From Helianthus annuus (lineage: Eukaryota > Streptophyta > Magnoliopsida > Asterales > Asteraceae), in the NCBI RefSeq assembly GCF_002127325.2, contig NC_035441.2, positions 52,642,663 to 52,706,662 on the forward strand: 64,000 nt of DNA. The letters are read 5' to 3'. Positions within the stretch are counted from its first letter, which is position 1. Every line of letters begins with the position of its first letter. The notes under the pieces were generated by a model. That model worked only from the letters and a program-made list of their open reading frames with translations. It was not told the DNA's origin and did not search any database. The position numbers and the translations under genes are program-made. Below, one piece after another: positions 11,553 through 23,918 of this stretch.

Positions 11553-11698
11553 CCAACACAAACAACATTTCAGCTCACTAAAGAGGGAAAACTAGATCAA
11601 AATCAATTCAAAGACACACACACCAAAACACACACAACTCTCTCCCGTATATCATTTCTATCCCGTATCGAAACATACGGTGCGAATTTCCACAAGAG
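11553..11698 (+). other. Untranslated leader exon of the ATHILA-ORF-like gene
   Basis: CA-rich sequence typical of a plant 5' UTR ends at AAGAG followed by a GTTAGTAAC donor at 11699. The matching acceptor TTAATTGTTGCAG ends at 21626, three bases before the ATG of the ORF at 21629. The intron has GGTGGTTGT-rich sequence on both sides of the inserted LTR element, which fits one intron split by the insertion. The same leader-donor-GGT arrangement recurs at about 23930 and 26400. Confidence 0.55.
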
Positions 11699-11866
11699 GT
11701 TAGTAACATCTTCATCTTTCCTTTTTGTTATTGTTTTTTTTACGGTTTTTTTTTTGTTTATTCTGAAATATTTTGGTTGTGGTGTTTGGCGGTAGAGGTG
11801 TTTGACGGTGGTGGTTGTTAGAGTGGTTTAGGTTGGGACGGTGGTGGTTGTTAGAGTGGTTGAGGT

Positions 11867-14800
11867 TGTCACACCCCGACCACGTAGAACATACAAAACG
11901 TGGCGGAAACGTCGGGGAGTGTTGTAACAGAATCATTGTTTCATAACACATGGAAATTTAAATATTGTTTTATTGATTAAATGAACTCGTTGTTCTATTA
12001 CAATCACATAAGTACAACTATGATCTTCCAAGTTTTAAAGTTGCTAAGGCACGAGTCCATCCTAAATGTAGCATGCATCAACAATCATCTCAAGACAGCA
12101 CCTGAAACATGTGTAAAAATAGGTACGTCAGCATAAAAATGCCTGTGAGATACATAGGTTTTGTGAAAACGGAGTTCATGACTTGAGTTTGAGAAAATGT
12201 TTAGTCATGAACCTCGTATTTTTGCTTTGTCTTGTAAATCATTTGAAAAACGATAGGATCAGATGATATGTATAAATAAGTGAATAATGTATGGTTAACT
12301 GAATAACCATGTAAAATGAGTTTGTATAAGTTAAGTTTGTTTGAAAAACAATGTTTTAATAAAACGTTTATGGTATATATAAAATATACCTTGGTTTTAA
12401 GAAAGTTGAATAAGTAATATATTAAAATATATTTCAGTTCCAATATTGTTAACCCAAGTGTACTAAATAACGCCACGGTATGTAATGCAATGAAAACACT
12501 AATATATAAGAAGTACCAGCGGCGTATCTACCATGTTTTCATCACATTACACTCGTTCTGTTATCTAAACACTAACCAAAACCAAATCGTTTGATAGATA
12601 GTATATTAAATATACTTTAGTTGTTCAAAATAATAGTTTTCAGTAGTATATTACAGGTATACCTTGGATTTATAAATAACACATTAAACTATGCTTTAGT
12701 TTTGTAAGTAACATATCAGAATATGCTTTGGATGTGATAAATATATGTTGGTTCTGTACAATACCACACATGAGGGTATATCAAACTATACTTTTTGGGA
12801 GTATATCAAAATATACTTTAAAGGTGCGATTTAAGAATTCATTCAGACCTGGTGCATCAAACTACACCTTTGAGACTATAGGGATACCACAAAGGAAATC
12901 CCTATTTGGATGGAGAAACGAATTGGTTTCAGACATTCCATGACAACAGGAATGGGGTGTCTAGTCCTATAGCGCTATATCATACTACCAATCGGTCTGG
13001 TGAAGAAAATAAGTACTATTCCAACAATTGCTTTTGTAATCTTTGAGAAATCAGTGTTTAAACCATAGATAGTCATTTAGTTTGTCAAAAGATAAATACT
13101 AACATGTATAATCATTTATACTTTGAAATCATGAAAATAACAGATAGGTACACATGCTTCACCTCAAAACAGTTCAGAAAACAGTAAAAGAGGGGAACTA
13201 TGTACTCACCTGAGATTGCTTTGGATTCCTTGTATAATAACCGGATAATGCTAAAGATCACGGAATATCAACGGCACCTAATAGGTAGCTTATGTTAATA
13301 TACCGGACCAAATCGGAAGGATCGGACAGTACGCGGGTTCGTAAACCAAACGAGTATGGAGACTCGTGTAATATGGCTTAGCAAAGCCTACATACTAAAA
13401 TGAAACCTAATCTAAGTGCTTACGGTCCATCACGACCCGTTTAGGTAGCTTATGCTACCCTAATGCGTCGTTCGCGTAGAACGCGTTCGGAACGCCTAAC
13501 ATTGCGACCACACGGTATAACCTCGGAAGGTTATAGCTATGGTCACCAAATGTGTTTGGTCGGGTCCTAATGACCGACCAAATGGGTCGGGTTCGAAAGT
13601 ATAAGCGATGGTTTAAATCGCTTACCTTACGACCCTATATAAGCACTAAACTAAAAGTGACGAGCTAAGCATGTTAGAACATGCTTAACTAAGTTTAGAA
13701 ACAGGTTTGGCATCAAAACAAACGGCTTTGATGCCCACGAGTAGTTTGGTTACAAAATACGCAAGAATGCGCATTTGGGCCGAAACTACGACTCGTCACT
13801 GAGCCTAGATAACGTGGTAATCAGTAGGTATGGTCACTATGGACCATAACCATCGTGATCACGCTCACGTTATGAAGTTCCATGAACTTCACATTGACCA
13901 AAAGCTGGTCAATGCAGAAAGTCAACAAAACGTTGACTTTCGGACTCGAAAAGCGAATAAAAGAGCGAAAGAAGACTTACGGAGGGTCCCCGAGTGCTAA
14001 TCAAGACCAAATAGCTCAGGTATGAAACAATGGTTTCAACTTAGAGCTCTAAGATCTGATTTTGTGATTTTTACACAAAAGGGGGGGGGGTATTTATAGG
14101 AAAAGTGGAACCGTTAGGATCGTTTTATCGAATATCGTGCCTTGATCTCGTGCGTAGATGTGTCCAGTGGATAAGTTCAGTGAACTTGACCCTTGGCTCT
14201 TCATTGGGTGAAAAGGCATCGCCCCTTGATCGAACGAAAGGCCAGATTCTGCATTAAATGCAAAATCTTTCTGTCAGACATGTTCACGCGGCCCGCCTAA
14301 GGATTTGGCAAATCCTTACGCGCCCCGCCTAAGGTTCCCAGACCAGAATTTTCAATTTTGGTCCCTGCACTTCAGAAACACGTATTTTGGCCCATTTTTG
14401 GCATGTTTAAGCCCCGTTAACCTCATTTCAAGGCTCTAAGATGAAGTTAAAGTGTAGGGGACTTGAAATATGCTCAAAAATATTCCGGATGTCGGTTCGT
14501 TTGGCCGTACGATCGCGATGTTCGCTTAATTACGACGGAATGCGCATAAGCGTGAAAGACGATCCAAATGACGCGACAAATGGATTTTTCTCATGCCAAA
14601 CACTAAGGCATAATATAAGGATGCTTACATAAATTTTTGGATGTCCGGATGTATTCAGAACGTGAGTTATGCGCGAAAGTGCAAACTTATGCACTTTTTG
14701 ACACATTTAGTCCCTGAATGATCCAAAAGTTTGTTTTAGCATACCAAACCCCTCAAAGCCTATTTCTAAGCTATGTAAAGGATATATATGGTATGTTTAA

Positions 14801-15173
14801 CTTATGGACATGTTCCGGAATGTTCGTTACAGTTCAAATTGGCATACTTTCGCAGTTTGTCAAGTTTAGTCCCTGTAAGCGAATTAACTTGTTTTTGCCA
14901 TACCAATGCCTTCAAAACTTATTTCTAAGTTATGTAAAGGTTATTTAAGGTATGTTAAGTGTATGATGGTCTCCCGGAGTATTTGTCGCATTAAACTGAG
15001 TACGTTTATGCACCAGTTTGCGTATAATTCTCCAGAAAGCGTTGTAGAGTATGAAATTGAACAAGAATTGATATGTGCAAAGCATACACATATTTATACA
15101 AATCCCAAGTATGAAATACAATATTTCCTTGGTTTGGCATTTGTTTGATGGTTGAAGTGACACAGGTGTCACA
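11867..15173 (-). repeat. 3' LTR of the gag-only element
   Basis: 3307 bp, almost identical to 18170-21477. Contains a minus-strand TATA box (14092-14100), a hairpin-dense zone (about 13350-13945) and seven copies of an AGTATATCAAAATATACTTT-like motif (12600-12872). The 62-91-residue open frames here recur in both LTRs and are not genes. Confidence 0.93.
14092..14100 (-). promoter_or_regulatory. LTR TATA box (3' LTR copy)
   Basis: Minus strand CCTATAAATA followed by a poly-C run (10 C here, 12 in the other LTR). The 5' LTR copy at 20395-20403 is the one expected to drive the element. It places U3 at about 1.07 kb and the transcribed LTR part at about 2.2 kb. Confidence 0.6.
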
Positions 15174-15188
15174 GTCTCCCCTACTTTA
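15174..15188 (-). other. Polypurine tract of the gag-only element
   Basis: Minus strand AAAGTAGGGGAGAC directly abuts the LTR, in the position of the plus-strand primer. Confidence 0.65.
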
Positions 15189-16417
15189 GGAAATTTCGTC
15201 CCGAAATTTAATTCTAGAGGAAACTCGTGAGGACAGCTGTGAAGGTTTCGCCTTATAATAGATCCATTGAACCCTTAGGTAAAACTCTGGGCCATGTTAG
15301 GATTCTTAGCGAATTTGTTAACCCTCAGAGTGAATTCCTTGAAATAGTAAAACATGAAATTTTGAACTACTGATTGACGAACGTTTCTTATGAAGGCTTA
15401 TCATAGGAAAACTTGGTGTGTGATTGAGATCAGAATTGGGGGAGTGTGAGAATAAATGACATTGGTCGAGGTCCGAGACTTCTCCCGTATCATTATTCTT
15501 GTCACTAGGTCTTAACACATGATGAAACTTCCTGTGGTTCCCGTGCACTGAATTCCATAATTATGTAGGCCTCCATAATTACGTAATTCCTTGCACAGTC
15601 CGCACAGTCCATTTCATAATCCGTAGGAAAAATTTCTTGAATAAATATGAAGCGATTTGACTAGACCACCAAAGGATCCTTTTAATTCGATCAACGAACG
15701 ATCTTTTTAACTAGATCAACACATGATCTTCTTAACTAGACCGTCGTACGATCTCTTTAAATAGACCGCTTAAGGGATCATTTTTATATCATCACATGAT
15801 ATTTCTAATCAGATTTTCAAAATCAATCTGTTTAAGCAGACCTTTCAAGAGGTCCAATTATAGAACAATACTTTATAACCCGAGTGACTTAACTACACTG
15901 TTGAAATCCATTGAGGGTTTAAGATAGTATCTTTGGATATCCCATTATGAATCTCTCGTATGAAGATATGAAAGATTCTATGAGGATTTGGATGGATCAC
16001 ATACAATCCACAAAACATGTAAGAAAATACATAAGCACAAATTTAGTTAACTTGATTCTTTATTTTGTTATCCTTAGGTATGGATATTAAGGCACACTAG
16101 GAATCCAACCTATGGATTTCATTTGGCACTTTAACGATTTATGAAGATCTATCTATAAAGATAGAGGGATTCTCAATAAGTGTTTGACTTTGTTTCTTAA
16201 AAGAAACGAGAGTTTAAGGTTCTTGGGGAGATCACAAGTGATCATAATATGACAGAACCATACGAGTAGTTTGTTTTTGGGTTGACATCATAAAGTTGCA
16301 TCAAGCATTCACACAAACGCATAAATTTTGCATAAATAAAAACAACAAATCTTTATTTATGTAGCAACGGATTTGTCTTGAAGTGTCAAAAGATAGCAAC
16401 TAAGGAAATACAAAACA
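15189..16417 (-). other. Non-coding 3' internal region of the gag-only element
   Basis: No ORF of note. Positions 15656-15860 hold a degenerate repeat of about 25-28 bp built on GATCAACNNACGATCTT and TTAACTAGA. No trace of pol was recognised. Confidence 0.6.
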
Positions 16418-17563
16418 CTAATTGTTCACTGCTGCCTCATTGTTCATGTTTGCCTCATTGATGTTGAACACTCGTCCACGCGCTGGAGGTATGTTAACAA
16501 GCCTTGGGCAATTGTTTCTGTAGTGGGTAAGGTCACCACAGTTATAACATAACCCTGGAGGGAACCGTGCTTGAACAGCAGCAGGGTTTGCAGCAGTTTG
16601 ATTTGCATAACGACAAACATTGATCAAATGTCCCAACCGCCCACAGTGGGTACATTTGTGACACTGCTCTTGCTCTAGATGATGACGGTTGCATTTGTTG
16701 CACAACGGTGTAGTACCAACATAGTTTTGTCTTTTACGAGGTTGTGTTGGCTGGTTTGGTGCAACTTGTTTGTCTTGAGCAGTTACAGCGTAGCTTTGAG
16801 AGGCTTTGCGCTTTTCCTTCTTGGACACCTCAGCACTTTCTTCCTTTGGTTCCACATGAGCAGTCTTGTCAGATGGTCTTAAGTCGCCCTTCCGAAACAG
16901 CTTGCGCTTCCTGATTTGGGATTCAGTCAGAGTGGCAGCCAATTCAATGGCTTGTCTGACAGTAGTAGGGTTGCTGCCAGTAACGATGTCCTGAACTACG
17001 TCAGGAAGCCCATCAATGTATTTCTCAATCGCCTTATCCAGAGGCGTAACCATAGTAGGGCATAACAAGCTCAATTCCTCATAGCGATCAGTATAGGCTC
17101 GATGTTCCCCACTGTCTTGCTTTAAATCATCAAATTCCCTTTCTAGAGCCCTAAGCTCATGACGAGGACAGAACTCCTTCATCATAAGAGCCCTAAGCTC
17201 GGCCCAAGTCTGTGCTAATGCAACCTCTGCACCGCGGTCTCTCATAACCCCATTCCACCATGTAAGAGCCCTCTTCTGAAACACACTCGAAGAAAACTCG
17301 ACCTTGCGATTTTCAGGACACTGTACGTGACGGAAAGTATTCTCAATGCTCTCGAACCATTGAAGAAGACCAGTTGCTCCCTCAGAACCATTGAACTTGA
17401 GCGGTTTAGCTGAGTTAAAAATCTTGAAATTGCATGGAGCATTGTTGTTGTTGATGGCTTGAGTTATTTGAGCATAAAGAATTGGGAAGGCAGCAGCCAT
17501 TTGTTGCGCGATGATTTCCGCCAGTTCAGCATTCGCCATCTGATTGTCGCGTCGAGGAGGCAT
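16418..17563 (-). CDS. gag: Ty3/gypsy Gag with two CCHC zinc knuckles
   Basis: Capsid/nucleocapsid protein that packages element RNA in cytoplasmic particles. I place the start at the ATG at 17563 (MPPRRDNQMANAEL), giving 381 residues; the open frame extends upstream to 17680 without a better start. A retrotransposon-gag capsid region covers about residues 60-190 (WFESIENTF, ALTWWNGV, FCPRHELRALEREF, YIDGLP). Two knuckles follow: CTHCGRLGHLINVC and CYNCGDLTHYRNNC. It stops at NNEAAVNN with no protease motif. The reading frame is intact, which is notable in a region where most coding sequences are broken, and fits recent activity with Gag supplied in cis. Confidence 0.9.
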   Translation of the reverse strand: MPPRRDNQMANAELAEIIAQQMAAAFPILYAQITQAINNNNAPCNFKIFNSAKPLKFNGSEGATGLLQWFESIENTFRHVQCPENRKVEFSSSVFQKRALTWWNGVMRDRGAEVALAQTWAELRALMMKEFCPRHELRALEREFDDLKQDSGEHRAYTDRYEELSLLCPTMVTPLDKAIEKYIDGLPDVVQDIVTGSNPTTVRQAIELAATLTESQIRKRKLFRKGDLRPSDKTAHVEPKEESAEVSKKEKRKASQSYAVTAQDKQVAPNQPTQPRKRQNYVGTTPLCNKCNRHHLEQEQCHKCTHCGRLGHLINVCRYANQTAANPAAVQARFPPGLCYNCGDLTHYRNNCPRLVNIPPARGRVFNINEANMNNEAAVNN

Positions 17564-18150
17564 TCTAAAAGAGGAAACATGAGAGGAAACGAGTGAGAGA
17601 ATTAGACGAAAAGAATGAGATGAAACAAATCTGATGAAAGCAAGGATAGTGGCCGTCTGTCTGTTACTACAAAGCAACAAACGACCTGGTGATTAATCAA
17701 AGCAAATAGGTCAAAAATAATGTATCGCGAAGACATGCTCGCCTATAAGTGGACACTCACCCCAAGAGTTCCCAGGTAAGAGTGACTGGTCCGATTATGT
17801 GGATTTGTACGAACACTCTAGCCTTAGACAGAAAACTCAGGGTACAGGCATCCACTCTTCCGGATTGCACGTGTTCACATTATTTAGACCAACTTTGACG
17901 AGAGTTTTGAAAACTCAAAGGGGTTCAAAACCTTATAACAGAGGGTTCAAAACCTAGTAATCAATCATCCTAGAACGGATGATTAGTTTTCAAAGCGGTT
18001 TTGAAGTTTATGTTCTTGTTGCGGTCGTCGCCTAAGGATAGGTGACGGTGTTGTTTTATGACTAAACGCAAGTAAACTCGCGTTAGGGTCCTAGGAAGGT
18101 TATAGACTAGGTCAAAGCATTACTAATAACCTAATTCCCTATAACCATGA

Positions 18151-18162
18151 GCTCTGATACCA
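18151..18162 (-). other. Primer-binding site, initiator tRNA-Met type
   Basis: Minus strand TGGTATCAGAGC lies seven bases inside the 5' LTR end. This sequence is complementary to the 3' end of plant initiator tRNA-Met and fixes the element's orientation as minus. Confidence 0.88.
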
Positions 18163-18169
18163 ACTTTTC

Positions 18170-21100
18170 TGTCACACCCCGACCACGTAGAACATACAAA
18201 ACGTGGCGGAAACGTCGGGGAGTGTTGTAACAGAATCATTGTTTCATAACACATGGAAATTTAAATATTGTTTTATTGATTAAATGAACTCGTTGTTCTA
18301 TTACAATCACATAAGTACAACTATGATCTTCCAAGTTTTAAAGTTGCTAAGGCACGAGTCCATCCTAAATGTAGCATGCATCAACAATCATCTCAAGACA
18401 GCACCTGAAACATGTGTAAAAATAGGTACGTCAGCATAAAAATGCCTGTGAGATACATAGGTTTTGTGAAAACGGAGTTCATGACTTGAGTTTGAGAAAA
18501 TGTTTAGTCATGAACCTCGTATTTTTGCTTTGTCTTGTAAATCATTTGAAAAACGATAGGATCAGATGATATGTATAAATAAGTGAATAATGTATGGTTA
18601 ACTGAATAACCATGTAAAATGAGTTTGTATAAGTTAAGTTTGTTTGAAAAACAATGTTTTAATAAAACGTTTATGGTATATATAAAATATACCTTGGTTT
18701 TAAGAAAGTTGAATAAGTAATATATTAAAATATATTTCAGTTCCAATATTGTTAACCCAAGTGTACTAAATAACGCCACGGTATGTAATGCAATGAAAAC
18801 ACTTATATATAAGAAGTACCAGCGGCGTATCTACCATGTTTTCATCACATTACACTCGTTCTGTTATCTAAACACTAACCAAAACCAAATCGTTTGATAG
18901 ATAGTATATTAAATATACTTTAGTTGTTCAAAATAATAGTTTTCAGTAGTATATTACAGGTATACCTTGGATTTATAAATAACACATTAAACTATGCTTT
19001 AGTTTTGTAAGTAACATATCAGAATATGCTTTGGATGTGATAAATATATGTTGGTTCTGTACAATACCACACATGAGGGTATATCAAACTATACTTTTTG
19101 GGAGTATATCAAAATATACTTTAAAGGTGCGATTTAAGAATTCATTCAGACCTGGTGCATCAAACTACACCTTTGAGACTATAGGGATACCACAAAGGAA
19201 ATCCCTATTTGGATGGAGAAACGAATTGGTTTCAGACATTCCATGACAACAGGAATGGGGTGTCTAGTCCTATAGCGCTATATCATACTACCAATCGGTC
19301 TGGTGAAGAAAATAAGTACTATTCCAACAATTGCTTTTGTAATCTTTGAGAAATCAGTGTTTAAACCATAGATAGTCATTTAGTTTGTCAAAAGATAAAT
19401 ACTAACATGTATAATCAATTATACTTTGAAATCATGAAAATAACAGATAGGTACACATGCTTCACCCCAAAACAGTTCAGAAAACAGTAAAAGAGGGGAA
19501 CTATGTACTCACCTGAGATTGCTTTGGATTCCTTGTATAATAACCGGATAATGCTAAAGATCACGGAATATCAACGGCACCTAATAGGTAGCTTATGTTA
19601 ATATACCGGACCAAATCGGAAGGATCGGACAGTACGCGGGTTCGTAAACCAAACGAGTATGGAGACTCGTGTAATATGGCTTAGCAAAGCCTACATACTA
19701 AAATGAAACCTAATCTAAGTGCTTACGGTCCATCACGACCCGTTTAGGTAGCTTATGCTACCCTAATGCGTCGTTCGCGTAGAACGCGTTCGGAACGCCT
19801 AACATTGCGACCACACGGTATAACCTCGGAAGGTTATAGCTATGGTCACCAAATGTGTTTGGTCGGGTCCTAATGACCGACCAAATGGGTCGGGTTCGAA
19901 AGTATAAGCGATGGTTTAAATCGCTTACCTTACGACCCTATATAAGCACTAAACTAAAAGTGACGAGCTAAGCATGTTAGAACATGCTTAACTAAGTTTA
20001 GAAACAGGTTTGGCATCAAAACAAACGGCTTTAATGCCCACGAGTAGTTTGGTTACAAAATACGCAAGAATGCGCATTTTGGCCGAAACTACGACTCGTC
20101 ACTGAGCCTAGATAACGTGGTAATCAGTAGGTATGGTCACTATGGACCATAACCATCGTGATCACGCTCACGTTATGAAGTTCCATGAACTTCACATTGA
20201 CCAAAAGCTGGTCAATGCAGAAAGTCAACAAAACGTTGACTTTCGGACTCGAAAAGCGAATAAAAGAGCGAAAGAAGACTTACGGAGGGTCCCCGAGTGC
20301 TAATCAAGACCAAATAGCTCAGGTATGAAACAATGGTTTCAACTTAGAGCTCTAAGATCTGATTTTGTGATTTTTACACAAAAGGGGGGGGGGGTATTTA
20401 TAGGAAAAGTGGAACCGTTAGGATCGTTTTATCGAATATCGTGCCTTGATCTCGTGCGTACATGTGTCCAGTGGATAAGTTCAGTGAACTTGACCCTTGG
20501 CTCTTCATTGGGTGAAAAGGCATCGCCCCTTGATCGAACGAAAGGCCAGATTCTGCATTAAATGCAAAATCTTTCTGTCAGACATGTTCACGCGGCCCGC
20601 CTAAGGATTTGGCAAATCCTTACGCGCCCCGCCTAAGGTTCCCAGACCAGAATTTTCAATTTTGGTCCCTGCACTTCAGAAACACGTATTTTGGCCCATT
20701 TTTGGCATGTTTAAGCCCCGTTAACCTCATTTCAAGGCTCTAAGATGAAGTTAAAGTGTAGGGGACTTGAAATATGCTCAAAAATATTCCGGATGTCGGT
20801 TCGTTTGGCCGTACGATCGCGATGTTCGCTTAATTACGACGGAATGCGCATAAGCGTGAAAGACGATCCAAATGACGCGACAAATGGATTTTTCTCATGC
20901 CAAACACTAAGGCATAATATAAGGATGCTTACATAAATTTTTGGATGTCCGGATGTATTCAGAACGTGAGTTATGCGCGAAAGTGCAAACTTATGCACTT
21001 TTTGACACATTTAGTCCCTGAATGATCCAAAAGTTTGTTTTAGCATACCAAACCCCTCAAAGCCTATTTCTAAGCTATGTAAAGGATATATATGGTATGT

Positions 21101-21477
21101 TTAACTTATGGACATGTTCCGGAATGTTCGTTACAGTTCAAATTGGCATACTTTCGCAGTTTGTCAAGTTTAGTCCCTGTAAGCGAATTAACTTGTTTTT
21201 GCCATACCAATGCCTTCAAAACTTATTTCTAAGTTATGTAAAGGTTATTTAAGGTATGTTAAGTGTATGATGGTCTCCCGGAGTATTTGTCGCATTAAAC
21301 TGAGTACGTTTATGCACCAGTTTGCGTATAATTCTCCAGAAAGCGTTGTAGAGTATGAAATTGAACAAGAATTGATATGTGCAAAGCATACACATATTTA
21401 TACAAATCCCAAGTATGAAATACAATATTTCCTTGGTTTGGCATTTGTTTGATGGTTGAAGTGACACAGGTGTCACA
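18170..21477 (-). repeat. 5' LTR of the gag-only element
   Basis: 3308 bp; same contents as 11867-15173. Differences seen by eye are about seven substitutions plus poly-G length. The TATA box is at 20395-20403 (minus), and the hairpin zone at about 19653-20247 lies downstream of it, so it would be transcribed. Confidence 0.93.
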
Positions 21478-21628
21478 GAGGTTAGGACGGTGGTGGTTGT
21501 ATCTATGGGTTAGGGTTTGACGGTGGTTGTGGGTTGGCTGTGGTGGTTGTGGGTTGGCTGTGGTGTTTGTAGGTTGTCGTAATTTTATTAATATTCTGAC
21601 AAAATATTAACTTTTAATTGTTGCAGAT

Positions 21629-23088
21629 ATGTCGTCAGATGAGGAACAACAGGCACCAAATGGTGGTCCGGTATTCAATCCGATGGCCGGGGGTAATTGT
21701 GAGCAGTACGATTTTTTAGACTTCCCCCAGAGCAGTATGGAATACAGACGTTTTGCCAAGTTCCGGGGTATGAGAGTGAGGCAGCAGAGGGCGTTGTGTT
21801 GGGACGCATTACGGGAGTGTGACGAGGAGCAGAGGGCCCGGGGTATAATCGGGGAAAATAACCCGTGGGATCGTATATTTTTTTATGCGGCTGGGCCTTC
21901 TTATAGGCCTATGGTGGTGGAGTTCCTCTCCACGTTTATCTATCGACCACGGCCTGCTGAGCAGCCTAACTCAGATATGGACGATCCGATGGTGGAACCA
22001 CCCCCTGCCGAGGTAACTTTCTGTTTATTCGGGGCGCGACAGAATATGTCGCTGCGTTAGTTTGCTTTGGCCACCGGATTCTACACTAATGAGGAGTTGG
22101 TTCAGGATATTTATACCACCGCGATCACATCTATGCCTGATGATCAGTTTCTTGCATGGTGGCCCACCCTCTGTGATGTACCCTTCGGTCATAAGACTCG
22201 TGTCTCGTTGATTACTGACCCCCTCGTTCGCTACATACACCGTTGCATTGCCACGTCGATATCTGGGCGTGGCAAAAGCAACGAGTGGGTCACGAAAAAC
22301 GACCTGTTCTATCTTTACTGTTTATTCACGTGGACGCCGTGCGCCCTCCATCGCTGCCTGGCGGAGTATTTCGCCTCATTTTCCCAACGTCAGAAGCATG
22401 GCAGATTGCACGGAGGGGCGTTCATCACGCGTATTGCCCAGCATTGCGGTCGGTATTTTCCATTCATCGGTGAGTTGCCACTGCCTGCCCCTTTCGAGTA
22501 TTTGGGTATTAGGACGATGAGAGGGATGAACTTGGCGGTGAACTTTCCGGGCATTGTTATCGGTTTGTCGGTGAGAACGATCAGATTTTCGTAGCCCAGC
22601 CGTTAGTACATCAACATCTACTGGATGCTGCGGAGGTGGATATGCCTCATGTTGTTGATGAGCCTATTGGAGAGGGTGACGTCGAGCCTGAGGTTGAGCA
22701 GGGACATCCGCAGGAGCCGCCACAGCATCCTCGGCGCGTCTATCATGCGGTGAGGTTGCCTCAGTCCACTCAGCGTCTCCTCGAGAGGCTTGTGGCGGGT
22801 CAGACGGCTGTGGTGGGGAGGTTGGCGCTGCAGGATCGGCGGATGGACCGGATGGAGGATATGATGGAGTGGATGATGGCTAGCGAGGCTGATAGGCGTA
22901 GCGAGGCGGGGTTGCCGGTTCGAGACCCACCACAACCACGAGTGTATCCGGGGTCCGGCTCGGAAGCCTGCCCGTCCGGCACGCAGGCAGGCCCTTCCGG
23001 CACGCAGGCAGGCCCGTCTGACACGCAGATGCAGTTGATACGTTATGAGGATAGTGGTTCTGATGACAGTGACGAGGAAATGGCTTAG
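21629..23088 (+). pseudogene. ATHILA-ORF-like transposon protein, broken
   Basis: Frame from ATG 21629 (MSSDEEQQAPNGG) continues past a single TAG at 22058-22060 (after MSLR) in the same frame to about 22570. It then shifts to another frame that runs to 23088 and ends DSGSDDSDEEMA. The segment AEVTFCLFGARQNMSLR/FALATGFYTNEEL resembles plant ATHILA ORF-1 proteins, whose function is unknown. The last part has a charged helix (RLLERLVAGQTAVVGRLALQDRRMDRMED) likely to form a coiled coil, and a short GTQAGPS repeat. It follows a leader exon at 11553-11698 across an intron holding the gag-only element. One nonsense codon and one frameshift make this copy non-functional. Confidence 0.65.
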
Positions 23089-23303
23089 GAGTAGTATTTA
23101 TCTGTTTCGTTTGGTTGTATTTTGGGTTTAATGTGGTTGTACGAACAAATATTTATTCGTCTTTTGTTATTTATGTTTAGTTGTATGCCCGGTTGTTTTT
23201 GTATAAACGTTTAATCTTTTATCGCATGTATGGATGGTAACATGTTTAATATTTTATCAGCATCTATGTTGTATTTTGGGTTTAATGTGGTTGTACGAAC
23301 AAA

Positions 23304-23397
23304 TAGGTATTGGGATTCTTATAACGAAGGGCTATATTGGTCTTTTTTAAAGGTATTGGGATTCTTATAACGAAGGGGTATATTGGTCTTTTTTAAA
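23304..23397. repeat. Two tandem copies of a 47-bp unit
   Basis: The unit starts AGGTATTGGGATTCTTATAA and repeats at 23351. Nearby, TGTATTTTGGGTTTAATGTG recurs at 23116 and 23269, so the 3' region of the ATHILA-like gene has grown by small duplications. Confidence 0.85.
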
Positions 23398-23528
23398 AAT
23401 GCTAAGCATGTGCAGAAGGGGTATAAACGGTTATAAGAATTTCAGGGACTGGATTTGAAAAATTAGAATTACAGTTAGTTTTTAATAACTGTGCAGGGAC
23501 TGTTCTTGTGCAAAACAAACCTCAGGGA

Positions 23529-23879
23529 CTGGATTTAAAAAATTATAATTACACAAATAAAAAAATAGGGGTCTTTCTGTATCGGACCGGCCTCCCATGG
23601 GATTCGAACTCGTACACCTCGCGTAGAACACACAAGCCTTAACCAGTTTATCCTCCTGTACAGGAGCTGATAAATTGGTTATAGTATATCCTTTATACTT
23701 GATTTGAAAAATTAGAATTACACAAATAAAAAAGGGAGGGGTCCTTCTGTATTGGACCGGCCTCACCCGGGTTTCGAACTCGCACACTTCGCCTAAAACA
23801 CACATGCCTTAACCAGTTTATCCTCCTGTACAGGAGCTGATAAATTGGTTATAGTATTTCATTTATACACTTCATACAC
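23529..23879 (-). repeat. Two tandem ~175-bp tRNA-like units
   Basis: On the minus strand each unit has the palindrome CTCCTGTACAGGAG, GATAAACTGGTTAAGGC (box A-like) and GAGTTCGAA (box B-like). They are diverged relatives of the three units at 8466-9006. Confidence 0.7.
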
Positions 23880-23887
23880 TTTAAGGT

Positions 23888-23918
23888 GCTCATTGAACCA
23901 TACGGCTCTCATTGAACA
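23888..23918. promoter_or_regulatory. Palindrome motif, degenerate
   Basis: CTCATTGAACCATACGG and CTCATTGAACAC are weak copies of the CAATGAG/GTATA motif. They lie upstream of the second leader-like exon. Confidence 0.35.

Larger units (their letters stand above)
11867..21477 (-). mobile_element. Complete gag-only LTR retrotransposon (TR-GAG type), minus strand
   Basis: LTRs of about 3.3 kb start TGTCACACC and end GGTGTCACA on the plus strand. They are flanked by a perfect 5-bp target duplication GAGGT (11862-11866 and 21478-21482). Internal region 15174-18169 holds an iMet-type primer site, a gag ORF with two zinc knuckles and a purine tract, but no protease, reverse transcriptase or integrase. 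The LTRs differ at only a handful of positions, so insertion was recent. It must depend on enzymes of another Ty3/gypsy element. Long-LTR, gag-only elements are known in plants as TR-GAGs. Confidence 0.93.

Noticed and set aside
12201..15148. Small frames of 60-91 residues repeated at 18504-21452
   Set aside because: They recur because the region is an LTR; no protein features.
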